Shown: one piece after another, positions 26,495-36,893 of the stretch
Layout: every line of letters begins with the position of its first letter
How positions within the stretch are numbered: the stretch's first letter is position 1
Assembly: GCA_021927905.1 (NCBI GenBank)
Contig: BLLK01000045.1
Span: 2,294,001 to 2,358,000, forward strand
Direction of reading: 5' to 3'
Length of the DNA stretch: 64,000 bases
Source of the DNA: Chaetoceros tenuissimus
Lineage: Eukaryota > Bacillariophyta > Thalassiosirophyceae > Chaetocerotales > Chaetocerotaceae
Program-made: the position numbers and the translations under genes
Notes under the pieces: generated by a model
Database searches by the model: none
What the model saw: the letters and a program-made list of their open reading frames with translations, nothing else
What the model was told of the DNA's origin: nothing

Positions 26495-28985
26495 TTACTT
26501 CTCTCTATTTCGTACAATCTCTTCGGCTCTTGCTTTTATATATTCATGCTCATCTTGAAAATTTACTCTGTACCTTCTTGGCCTTCCTTCTTGTAGTCTC
26601 TTTCGATTCAGCATTATTGCAAAGTCATCAAATGTCTTTGCTGCATCGCATTCAAGAGCAAATCTGCCGAGAATAATGTTCGTACCATTTATCTTGATTT
26701 GTGCCATATACTTATTTACGGATTTGTCAAAGGTAGTTCCATTAAATTTCTCATTTTCATTTCTGAAATTATGAACGGGGCATCGTTTTCTTTCGTCACA
26801 AAATTCATCAGAAAGTGTTCTTTCTGCATGGAAAAAAGTATCAAGTGGCTCGCCATAGTGACTTTTCTCTTTATCGGTCAGTCCTTGGGCTAATAAAGGT
26901 GGTATCTCTTGATTGGTCTGTTGTTGGGCTAATAAAGGTGGTATCTCTTGATTGGTCTGTTGTTGGGCTGGCAAAGGTGGTATCTCTTGATTGGTCTGTT
27001 GTTGGGCTGGCAAAGGTGGTATCTCTTGATTGGTCTGTTGTTGGGCTGGCAAAGGTGCAGATTGTATTGGGGGATAAGAAACCTGAGGTGGAAGTAACTC
27101 TTTCTTGTGATCATCCAGCTTTGCTCTCAATGAGAAAAGTGGAGATTCAGAGTATTCATGTCCATATCTATTTTTGTACCACTTAAGAAACTCCGGAGAA
27201 TCCTTTGGCATGGATGGTGAATTGGAATCGATCCACTCCTGGAACTTTTTCGAGTCCTTTGGCGAGCACTGCGGAAGAGACATGATGAGCTTCAAGTACC
27301 ACTCGCAGAACTTTTCAGAGTCTTTGAGTGGATGCTCCATGATCCACTTGATATACTCAGGAGAATTCATTGGTACACCCTGCGGAGCTGACTCTAGCCA
27401 ATTCAAGAACAGCTCACTATCCTTCATACACTGTGGAAGATTCTCTTTCCACTGTACATACTCTGGAGAATCTTTGTCCATACATTGCGGGAGAATTGCG
27501 CCAGCAGCCCAGAAACGAGTCGCAAGATTAAGTTCATCCTCTGTTGGCCAAATACTGATATATTCTTTCTTATCAGCCAGCCGAAAAAGAGCAATGTAGG
27601 TACGAAAGATCTGACGAATGTCCTCTTCTTTTGCAAATAGAGCAAGTAATTTGTGGGGATGACAGCAAGACTCGACAATCAACTTTGTTGCATCCTCTAG
27701 ATCCTTCCCTAGATCCTTTGCAAAATCCTTTGTCCATGCGCCATGCTTCACTATAAAGACTTCCTCTTTGCAAAGCTTAACCAATTCTTCAAAGGTTTCA
27801 AGAATGAGCTTCTCTGTGTCACGCCGAAATTTAGCATATTTCTCTGCACTTTCGAATTTTCTGCAGTCCTCTGGAAGCATCTGAAAGACCTTCTCAAATT
27901 CATCTGTAGCCGAAATATCCTTGAAGGCCTGAGCTTGCAACTTCACTGGATTGATGTCGAAAAGAAGCATATTGAAGTCTTCGAGAGTAAATTCTTCACT
28001 GAGTAATCTGTTCGCTTTCAAAATTAGCATAATTGTTTTTAAAAGCAAATTGATGGAAGCGGATTCAAAACAGTTTCCACCTTTATTGCTTTGCTCTAGC
28101 GAGGTCTTGATGATATTTAGTGTTGGAAAATGAAGCAAAATGATGATGAGAGCTTTCTCAAAGTCGACTTGAGTAACAAAGGAATGTACGATATTGTCCA
28201 TAATCGACAATTCTTTGTAAGTAGAGTCTTCTCCGTAATCGGCCATATACTGCTTATAGGAACCTGTGAGACTTGCGATATTCATGATTTGTTTCCTGAC
28301 ATGCTCAGATCCTGTTACTGGGTCCAGTTTTGAAATATCAAAAGCTTGCTTCAATTCTTGGAGTATTGTGGATGCATCTTGATAATCCTCATCCTTTGCG
28401 AGTTCAGCCCTTCTCGCCTTAGCTGCCTCTTTACTAGCAGCTTTCTTCTCAGAAGCTTCCCCTCCCTTTGGCTTTTTCTTGGTCCGGCTAGTGGTAGATT
28501 GCTTCTCTTTCCGCTTACTTTTCTTGCTACTTGAACTTGAAGCAGGACTGATAAATATGGAATTGTAAGTACTTGCGTATATTATAATTTTGATTGCAGA
28601 GCACGTAGGTACAGGTTACTTACATTGTCCCACCGGAGTAATCCTCATCGTTCTCATCAATTGCATTCTCATCCACTTGTTTGCGTTTGCTCCCTTTCTT
28701 GCCACCACCTCGAAGACGCAATACCAAATGAAGAGTGGACTCCTTCTGGATATTGTAGTCAGACAATGTATGTCCATCATCTAGCTGCTTTCTAGCAAAG
28801 ATAAGAATTTGCTGTTCGGAAGGAATTCCCTCCTTATCTTGAATCTTGGTCTTTACATTGTCAATGGTGTCAGATCCTTCGACGTCAAGAGTTATGATCC
28901 TTCCAGTAAGGGTCTTGACGAAGTTGGATCCAACGAATTCATCGGTCCTGAACTCTTTCAATACCTTCCGAAGGGAAAACAATCT
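26495..28985 (-). CDS. Ubiquitin-like head fused to W-repeats and an AP2/ERF-type domain
   Basis: Exon 2 is 26495-28547; exon 1 ends at 28624 (intron 76 bp, codon rebuilt as Ile). Exon 1 encodes a diverged ubiquitin fold from NFVKTLTG to LVLRLRGG, then GKKGSKRK. Relative to ubiquitin it keeps K6, K27, K29, K33, K48, K63 and the RGG end, but has K11R, R42I and G47R among about 15 changes. After a Lys-rich linker comes a helical region of unknown fold, then six repeats of pattern KDSxx[FY]xxW (27176-27493), four 13-residue Pro/Gln repeats (26885-27056) and an AP2-like domain near the C-terminus ([18 protein letters not shown] ... RRYRVNF). The 5' end is unresolved: no in-frame ATG precedes the ubiquitin fold, and the real initiation M-Q-I is replaced by G-S-N. 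An ATG at 29127 could be reached only through a weak donor. The Gly-Gly-Gly junction may be cut by deubiquitinases, releasing the AP2 part. Coordinates of the 5' edge are approximate. Confidence 0.75.
26885..27056 (-). repeat. 39-bp coding minisatellite, four copies plus a partial
   Basis: Perfect-length units start at 26885, 26924, 26963 and 27002, with a truncated fifth at 27041. Each encodes [13 protein letters not shown] or [13 protein letters not shown]. Units differ at only a few bases, so expansion is recent. The unit is a multiple of three, so copy-number change keeps the frame. Confidence 0.95.
27176..27493 (-). repeat. Six degenerate KDSxx[FY]xxW protein repeats
   Basis: Repeat cores read [45 protein letters not shown] and KDSPEFLKW, spaced 15-22 residues apart and often preceded by PQC or P-x-x-P. 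Divergence at DNA level shows they are old, unlike the neighbouring minisatellite. I know no named repeat family with this consensus. Confidence 0.8.
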
Positions 28986-29258
28986 TGAAGAATTATCCAA
29001 ATATGATATTTTGGAAATACAAAGACAGGAGATGCCCCTATGTATATAACAAAAGATGAATAAGATTGAATGTTCTTTTAATATAATGATTAGTTTGTAT
29101 CTGGAGAAAAGGTCCAAAAAAAGCCATAACTATTTTTTAAATTTTTTGACTACAGTAATTTCAATTTGATTTTTCCAGCAATCTTCTGCACTTTTTCAAT
29201 CTTTCGCAGCAAAATAATATTTTTCTTCTAGCAGTTCTTGAATAATACATTGCAAGCA

Positions 29259-32200
29259 ATGCTAGAAGAAAAAGTTGACGAATTGAGCCAAATCCGGAAA
29301 GAGTTGGAGAAGGGTTTATTCCTGTCAACAGATGAGGTAAATATAAATGGATTTAGTTGTTTTGATTTAGCGACGAAGGAAGAAATTGTGAGAGACTTGG
29401 GCCAACAGAAATATTCGCTAGTGATTGGAACGTCGTCAAGAATTCAAAGTGTCCCTCATGGTAACCATTGTAACCTTGATGAAATCTTTTTCGACTTTCA
29501 AGCATTTCACAAGTTGAAAAATGATAATAAAAGCGAGTGGATTGTAAAAGTAGGGACAGCAGAGTATAATCGATTAGAACAGCAACTACTTCAGACTATA
29601 CTTGCAGTGAATTATGAAATATCAGTTGCACGAGCTCGAGAGTTAGTAGAGCAAATTTTATCAGCAGCTGCGACTTGGGCTTCTCGTGAGAATCATATAG
29701 AAATTTCTTTGGCATTATCAAAGCACGTCCTTGGAGAAGTGGGAGATTCGAAATACATCTGTAAAGTTCATGAGGTGAAGCCCTCCCCAATTCTTATTGA
29801 ACTACAAGGGGACCAAGGGAATCGTTTCCTATCAACTGTCAGGTGAGTCAAACAAGTTGATAGAGAACATTACTTCATTCTACAACTAACACTAGCATAT
29901 CTATGAATGTCTTTTGTAGAGTCGATATTGAAAATAAAGAGAGTAACGACATTGTACTCAGTCTTTGCTTTGCTCTTGGTCAAGCTTTCAACATTGAAGA
30001 GGACAGTGTGAGCAACATTTTTTATGAATCTTGTCATAGCAATCAAAGCTCTGGTACAGATCAATGTTCATCCTTGACATCACAAATACTCTTCGACAAG
30101 AACCAGATTTCATCATTTGTAGTAGCAATGGAACCGAATTTAAGCACTGTTGGTAGCTTTAAAAAAGTATTTCATAGTATGAAGAGCTGCATGGTTCAAA
30201 ATAAAAAGAAAAAAAGCATTAGCGAAGCAATTCAATGCGCTGAATGGAACGGCATGAAACCCAACAAGTTACAATCTTCGCTGCTTATTTTGGGCAAAGA
30301 GTCCACCTGTGGTGCGATGGAAACGAAGAAAGTACTCTTTGAACCCATCACTGCGATGGAAATGGTAACTTCTGTCGAATGCGCTGGAGATCACATGCTG
30401 GCCTTAACTAATTTTGGTACAGTGTACTCCTGTGGAGACTCATCTCACGGTCAGCTTGGACATGGAACACTTGAATACTGCCGGGATCTTCGTTTGATTT
30501 CATATTTTCTAGAAGGTGACAACAAAGTCACCATTTCCCAGATTTCCACAGGATCACATATTCTTGGAAACCATTCAGTTGCAATTGATACAGATGGAAA
30601 GGTTTATACCTGGGGGAAATCTATTATTTGTGGTCAGCTTTCAAATGAAAACAGTAGAATCAAGTCCTATACTACAAAGCCTCGACAAATGGACAACTTC
30701 AAGGTATGTACCAGGAAATATCATTTGGGTATTTCCTTACATCAATCTAAACATGCTCTTCTTGTCAAGGACCACGCTCTCAAAGTATCCTGTGGATCTG
30801 GGTTCACTATTTTACTGGCATCAACAAAAGAATCCGAAAGTTGTGGGAGCACTGTTTATACTTTTGGTTTGCGTACGAATGGAAGACTCGGACAAGGCAA
30901 ATTGAACCATGAGAATGATCAACGTACCAAAAAGAAGAGAAATCAGGATACTTATACATGTGAATGGAAGCCAAAGATCGTTTCGACGCTGCTTGGTGAG
31001 GAAATAAAAGATATTTCTGCTGGGAAGGATCATTCCCTAGCTGTTTCGATGTCAGGGACTATCTGGGCATGGGGAAGTAATGCTTTTGGACAATGTGGTG
31101 TCAAACCTCTAGAGCAAAGTGAAATCCTTATAAATCACTTGAAGAATATGAATGAGAGATTTAATGGTATTCACGAACCAAATGATGTTTCTCTACAGAA
31201 TGACCTTTGGTCCCCGCACGAAGTACCTTTGCAGTCAAATACAATCAATCCTAGGTTTGTGTCTGTTTCTGCAGGTAGTATTCATAGCGCCGCTATTTGT
31301 TCAAATGGTAATCTCTATACTTGGGGCGGTGGCGGCAGCAACTACTGCCTTGGGCAAGGGAAAAGTCATATTAAGAACTATTGTTATGGTTTCGATAAGA
31401 AAAAAGATCTACAGCACAGAGAAATTCTCGGGATATGTGGTTATTTAGAACTGGAAGCCTGGTCTCATCCAACACAAATATTAGAGGGAGAAACAATTGC
31501 AAAAGTCTCTTTAGGCGATGGTAATGGAACTGCGTTGACAGAATCAGGATTATTTTATTGCTGGGGTAGTGGTGGTGCAAAAGAAGATTGCCAGCTTCCA
31601 AGCATCCCCAATGAGCTTCTTTGTAAACGTGTTTCTAATATGACCTCAGGAACAGGTGATCAAATAATGGCCATTTTGTCTGATGATTATCAAGCAAAGC
31701 ACATGGGATCGAAACTCTATAATGAAGTCATCGAGGTAAGAAAGTCTCTTATTCCAATTTATTTCATCATGTCCACCATTATTCAAATTCATACTTTCTT
31801 CCTAGGCAAAAAGACCAAAGGACCATAGTCTTGACTGTGCATTGATTGTAGAAGGCAAGCAGCTCTTTTGTCACAAAGTCATGATATCTCAGAGATCACC
31901 GGTTCTTTGTCAAATGCTGCAATCATTTCCAAAGCAAGGATTTACAAATTTGCTGATTTCTAGTATTGAATATGAAATCATGAAAATGGTCATTGAGTTT
32001 ATATATTTGGATGATATTCAAAACATTGACCTCTGCTCCTCAAGTGACTTGTATAAAGTCCACGAGACAGCAACAATATTCAAACTCACTCGACTCATTG
32101 TATTGTCTAGCAAACTTCTTCAAATTCCAGGGAAAGTAACTGATGGAGATTTATCTGAAAATCCCAATATTTCCACTTTTTCAGAAGATATGATTAAGGC

Positions 32201-32963
32201 TTTTCGAAACGCCAACTTTTGTGATGTGCAAATAAAAGTCGAAGGAAAAATTATCGAGGCTCACAAGTGTTTCTTGAGGTATGGTAGTGAATATTTTGCT
32301 TCAGTGTTGACCAAATCACAAGAAGAAAACACAATATTGGAATTGCATTCAGAGTCATATGAAAGTATATACAAGATGCTTGAGTTCCTGTACTCAGGGG
32401 GCATGTGGAATGAATCAGACTCAGACATTTCCCAAGAAGTTTGGATTCAACATTTCATGCTATTGGAGAAATATGGTGTAAACGGAAACCTTTCAGTCTT
32501 GCAATCAAGAATCGAGTTAGATCTCCCAACTGCCATGGCGATAGTTCAGCATATGAAATCTCCTAAACTCAGGAGGAGAAGTTGTCTTTACATTGCAAAC
32601 CATCTTTCAGAACTTGAAGAAGCGGAAGATCTAAAGAATTTACTCAATCAATGCGATCCTTGTATCACCCATACAATGCTTGAATACATTAAAGGAAACA
32701 TGGGCATTCAAAAAAGTATTGCTGAAGATAGGAAAGAGTTGGTTGTTGATTTTATGACTCGAGCACAAAAGTCAAAAGTCCTTGTACAAAAATTCAGATC
32801 TGCTGTTAATCTCCGTGAATCAGTTCGTATTGGTCCAATCAGTGTGGTTCTTTTGCTTTATACTATGGCAATCCAGAATTTCGAGTCAATTGAATCTTTG
32901 CTTCCATTTGGCAACGTCTTGACTATCGCATTTGTCATTATTTATCTCTTTCAGCATTTGTGA
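29259..32963 (+). CDS. RCC1-repeat protein with two BTB domains and a C-terminal hydrophobic tail
   Basis: Exons are 29259-29842, 29920-31735 and 31806-32963, giving 1185 aa. After a unique N-terminal 350 residues come at least six RCC1-type blades (VYSCGDSSHGQLGHG, VYTWGKSIICGQLS, VYTFGLRTNGRLGQG, IWAWGSNAFGQCG, LYTWGGGGSNYCLGQG, FYCWGSGG). Two BTB domains follow (DCALIVEGKQLFCHKVMIS and FCDVQIKVEGKIIEAHKCFL), then a helical BACK-like region and a hydrophobic end (VLTIAFVIIYLFQHL). RCC1-BTB proteins in animals are substrate adaptors for CUL3 ligases or GEF-like scaffolds; here the double BTB favours the adaptor role (inference). The hydrophobic tail suggests tail anchoring in ER or outer organelle membranes. 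The ATG at 29259 was chosen over an upstream TTG. Its 3' end lies only 19 bp from the next gene's stop. Confidence 0.85.
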
Positions 32964-32982
32964 TAAATTAGCTATTGAAAAT

Positions 32983-33807
32983 TTAAACTGTCATTAAAGG
33001 CACCATTGTAGCAGATTCTTCCGTATATTGGAGGTCATAACTAATCTTTTTCCCTTTTTTCCTTCTTCGCGTAGCTAATGATTTGTTTAAACTCTCTTCA
33101 TCTGAAGAACTCATATTTCTTGAGCTTGTGTGAGGAGATGCTTTCAAACTTTGGCTATAACCATTTCTTGCTTTGGAAGATAGGTGAAGTCCTAATGACC
33201 GTATAGGTTGGGCATCAAAAAAATCTGAGAAATCTACGGAATCTTCTTCAGCATATTCAAATTTCGACCTTACTCGATTATAATGCTCTCTCATTTTCTT
33301 TGCCGTGAAGATAATGCACAGCATACTCACAAATGCAGTTTCTGGTGGTAAAATCAACCAAACGCCATTAATAGCCGCGCACAATGTTAAACTTAATCCA
33401 TATGCAAAGCTTTTGAAGACTGACTTTCTTTCATCAAATAAGCCATCAGTGGCAACCATCATAGATCCATCTGGGCCTCGTAATGCAATCGAAGCACCTA
33501 GAACCGATAACATTGTCGTTTGCCCAACAACAAGAATATTACAACAAAATGCCGAGACGATACTTATGTAATAGATGAATTTTATTAGACGAGGCACGAA
33601 CCATAGTCTTTCATCAATCAAACCCCATTCGTGATCATGAGCCGGAGTCAATTCAATTAGCATAGTACAGTCAAGTCCAGCCAATACAGCTGCCTGTGTC
33701 CCAACAGTCATTAAATTTTCATGATGAAGTTTGAACTCCTTCTCTTTCAATGCAGTCGCTTGTTGTTTTAATGTAGTTTGAAGCTGGAGTTTGTCTGCCG
33801 CTAACAT
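32983..33807 (-). CDS. Four-TM membrane protein, possible Orai-like calcium channel
   Basis: Single-exon 274-aa protein. An N-terminal amphipathic helix (LQTTLKQQATALKEKEFKL) precedes four predicted membrane spans at about residues 32-53, 76-108, 131-153 and 157-172; both ends should be cytosolic. TM1 (VLAGLDCTMLIEL) places a Glu (E52) eight residues after a Gly, as in animal Orai TM1 (Gly98, Glu106), and is followed by an acidic/His-rich loop (AHDHEW), as Orai is. TM2 (AFCCNILVVGQTTML) has the same general pattern. The C-tail is Ser-rich and basic rather than an obvious coiled coil. The resemblance is by eye and weak outside TM1; a different conserved algal four-TM family is quite possible. 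It is convergent with the RCC1-BTB gene. Confidence 0.65.
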   Translation of the reverse strand: MLAADKLQLQTTLKQQATALKEKEFKLHHENLMTVGTQAAVLAGLDCTMLIELTPAHDHEWGLIDERLWFVPRLIKFIYYISIVSAFCCNILVVGQTTMLSVLGASIALRGPDGSMMVATDGLFDERKSVFKSFAYGLSLTLCAAINGVWLILPPETAFVSMLCIIFTAKKMREHYNRVRSKFEYAEEDSVDFSDFFDAQPIRSLGLHLSSKARNGYSQSLKASPHTSSRNMSSSDEESLNKSLATRRRKKGKKISYDLQYTEESATMVPLMTV

Positions 33808-34222
33808 TATTCTCTATCTCTTTAGTATTTGATTTTGATGTAGGTTTTCCTTAAAAGTGAATAGTTAGATGCTTGTTCAATCAATGATCATTGAATATTG
33901 ATAAAGCTTATGGTTCACGTTTGGTCATTGCTCTCTCTACAAGGCGATTATCTACTTGTGCATACCTGTGCTTTTGCTTCCATATTTTTCATACACAGGT
34001 TCTGAGTTTCACAACGTATTATGTACTGCAGTCCGATAGGGATAATACACCATAACAACATAGGAGAGTGCACTACGTACGTACTTTTACTTCAAGATCG
34101 CATCCAAACAAAAACACATCACAAAAAACATTGAACATGTTCAAGAGATAGTGGTGTGAATTCAATTGGACTCCTCATTATCTTCAAAAGTGAAATCATA
34201 TCACGACGCTTCTCTCACAAAA
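33808..34222. other. Divergent promoter region, 415 bp
   Basis: Lies between the four-TM gene and the thylakoid-type gene. It contains the self-complementary run TACGTACGTAC (34074-34084). No gene is seen. Confidence 0.45.
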
Positions 34223-35082
34223 ATGAAATCATTTTACCTATCTTTTATTTTCATGTCCATTGCTGGGGTGTCTGCTTTTACACCTAGTTCTTCACTCACT
34301 TCACTGAGCAGATCCAATGGAAAGCAAGAATCCAAATCGACATATTTGCAAATGAAGCAACACGATAAAGCTGAGGGTTTTCGTAACGGAATAGCTGGAA
34401 TTTTAACAGCGTCAGCAATAGCTGTTTCAACAATAGGATTCAATACAGACAGAGCTTTTGCATATGACGATTTTTCGGATAATGATGTGGATACAGTCTC
34501 AAACGTTGTTCAATCTTTAAAAGATGCACAAGGTGACACAGCAGCCTCTTTCAAAGTATTTGAATCCATCAATGATATTATCACAGAAGGAAAAGGTGTA
34601 GGTGGAATGATTAGTTCATGTAAGTTGGAAAACTAAAGACCTTCCCTCAAATGCTGTTTTGAGCATAATTATACCAACTGAAATTTCTTTTCTTTGAACC
34701 TTTAGCTGGAGTTAGACTTGAACGTGGGTATGTTGCAGATGAGGATACAACAATTTATAACCCAGGTTTGTCACTTCTCACAGAATCTGAAAAAGAAAAG
34801 ATTGTAAATGCAGTGATTGAAAATAGAAAAGCGAATTTGAACAAGAATACATGGAGTTCAGATAATGAGTTTGCTTTTGATTTTCTCAAAACCAAGTTGG
34901 ACCCTTTGCACATGACAGAACTGAAGGGATTCCTTGGGTTTTTCCCAATTTACGGTGCTGGGTTATACTTGGCAGCATTAGCAGTACAACAGTTTGCGAG
35001 AAATCTTTTTGAACCAGCTTATGTTATTTCTGCTGTAGCGGTGTTTCTGCCTATTTTGGTACTAATTGCAAAAGGAGTTTAA
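34223..35082 (+). CDS. Predicted thylakoid protein of unknown function
   Basis: Exons are 34223-34619 and 34706-35082 (intron 86 bp), giving 257 aa. A signal peptide ending in SAFTP (SIAGVSAFTPSSS) is the diatom plastid motif; a second hydrophobic segment (GIAGILTASAIAVSTIG) ending in RAFA-Y looks like a thylakoid-transfer sequence without a twin-arginine, so Sec-type. The mature part is acidic, with motifs GVRLERGYVADEDTTIYNPG and SLLTESEKEKIV. Two C-terminal hydrophobic stretches (FFPIYGAGLYLAALAV and VISAVAVFLPILVLIA) suggest a thylakoid membrane protein rather than a soluble lumenal one. I do not recognise the family. The start is the ATG at 34223; the longer open frame begins with TTG. 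Confidence 0.75.
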
Positions 35083-35142
35083 TATTTAACTTCTAATATA
35101 AACACAGACATCTTGGAGTTGTCGAACCTCCAGAAATATTAC

Positions 35143-36893
35143 TTATTGTGATTGTTCACTTTCAGATTTCGTCTTCAATTGCCGTTCAACTTCGTTTATG
35201 ATGATTCTTGATGCTTCATCAACATCATCCTGTCTAGTATCAGGACCAACACTCAACCTCAGGGTACCACGAGCGAACTCTTCAGGGACTCCCATTGCAC
35301 ATAAGACTGGAGACAAACTCCCTCCGGACGAATGGCAAGCTGAGCCAGCCGAACATGCCAACTTTGTTTGAATTTCTCTCAATAATTCTCCACTCTGAAT
35401 GTTCTTGATACCAACACTTAATGTATTCGGGAGACGCCTTGATGGTTCAGAAGGCCCATTCGCTTTCACAACATCTTCGCCAAGTGCTTCTGTAAGGTTT
35501 TTAAGTAATCTATTTCTCATTGATTCCATTCTTTGTGCATTCTTTTTCCATCGTGTCTGACGATACTTTGTCTTTGCAGTCAAAATATCAGCAGCAGTTC
35601 CCAGAGCTACAATGTAAGGAACATTTTCAGTTCCTGCTCTTCTACCACCTTCTTGGCCTATTAAATAATGTATTAGAATGATATGAAAATTATTGAAATT
35701 GTGACATGACCAATCAATATCTCACCTCCTCCCAATAACATGTAATCACTGGAATCTAATTCTCTCCTCTGCCCTTCCGAAAAACAATGTGGGCGTACAT
35801 ACAAACATGCTATTCCTTTCGGTGCTCCAAACTTATGGCCTACAATTGTAATCATATCCACACAATCACTGATTCCCGTCTCATCCAAAGCAATCGATAC
35901 TTTTCCTACCGCCTGCGCCGCATCGGTATGGAATAGTATAGATTTTTCTCGACAATACTTTGCAACTTCCTTCACAGGCTGTAGAGCACCACTTTCATTA
36001 TTGGCAAGCATTAGTGTAACCAAGATAGTTTCATCTGGACGAATTGCATCAATCACATCGCTTGCAGAGACACAGCCCTCTTTGTCGACAGGCACATATG
36101 TGACACTAATTCTTCCTCTCTTTTCCAATGCTTTCAAATATTGCATAATTGCTGGATGTTCCACATTTGATGTCACAATATGGTGTTTCTTATTCTGATC
36201 CACTTGGCTTTGAATTGCTGCATGAATAGCAAGATTGTCAGCTTCCGTTCCACATCCTAAAAATATGATTGCATCTTGTTCTTCTTGCAATCGAATTTTA
36301 CTCAAGTGATTAGGATGAAGTAAACCCAAGATAGACTTTCTCGCTGCAACAATTGCCTCCTTTGGTTTCGATCCATAAAAGTGACTGGAAGATGGATTTC
36401 CAAAATGAACAGTGAAAAACGGTTGCATAGCAGCAACCACCCTAGGATGAATAGGGGTGGTTCCATTGTAGTCCAAGTAAATACATTTTGACGGAGAAGC
36501 GAAGAACGACGCAAAGCTGCTTCTACTGAAATTAGTATCTGCTGTTGACGGTCGATAGGAGAGATCGTCATCATCCGTGACGCCCCAAGTCATACCAAGG
36601 AATGTTGGCCTTGATGCTGATGACATTGGTTCATTTTCTTGAATATCTGGAAGCGAAGAAGCGGAAAGACCAGATCCTAAAGATTGAGATTGTTCATAGG
36701 ATAAATCAGATGAATCAGATAAGCTCTGTTGAATCACTAGATCAAGATGCAATCCTTCATCTTCACCACCTTGAAGATACTTTTTCAAGTTCTCATTTCT
36801 TTTGTTTTTTCTTGAGTTGTAACATAGATAAAAGATACTGGCCGCCAAAGTAGACGAAACTGTCAATGTCGTGGAAAACTTGCTTGACGACAT
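35143..36893 (-). CDS. Cysteine desulfurase/selenocysteine lyase-like PLP enzyme
   Basis: Removes sulfur or selenium from cysteine or selenocysteine. Exons are 35726-36893 and 35143-35657 (intron 68 bp), giving 560 aa. Class V aminotransferase blocks: YLDYNGTTPIHP, HFGNPSSSH, GTEADN, SNVEHPAI, MLANNESGALQPV, HTDAAQAVGK and the PLP lysine in GHKFGAPKG (Lys354). GGGQEGGRRAGTENVP is rebuilt across the intron. The active-site loop ACSAGSACHSS (Cys about 497) with SPVL and GVPEEFARGTLRLSVG is closer to animal selenocysteine lyase (ACHSD ... SPVL ... GVPFDVARNALRLSVG) than to IscS/NFS1. About 130 extra N-terminal residues hold a hydrophobic anchor (TLAASIFYLCY), a basic patch and a Ser/Asp-rich linker, so it may sit on a membrane. 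It is convergent, 60 bp away, with the thylakoid-type gene. Confidence 0.9.

Noticed and set aside
26885-27056. Regular 39-bp repeats as a CRISPR array
   Set aside because: Units are directly contiguous with no unique spacers, lie inside a coding frame and encode a protein repeat in a eukaryotic gene.
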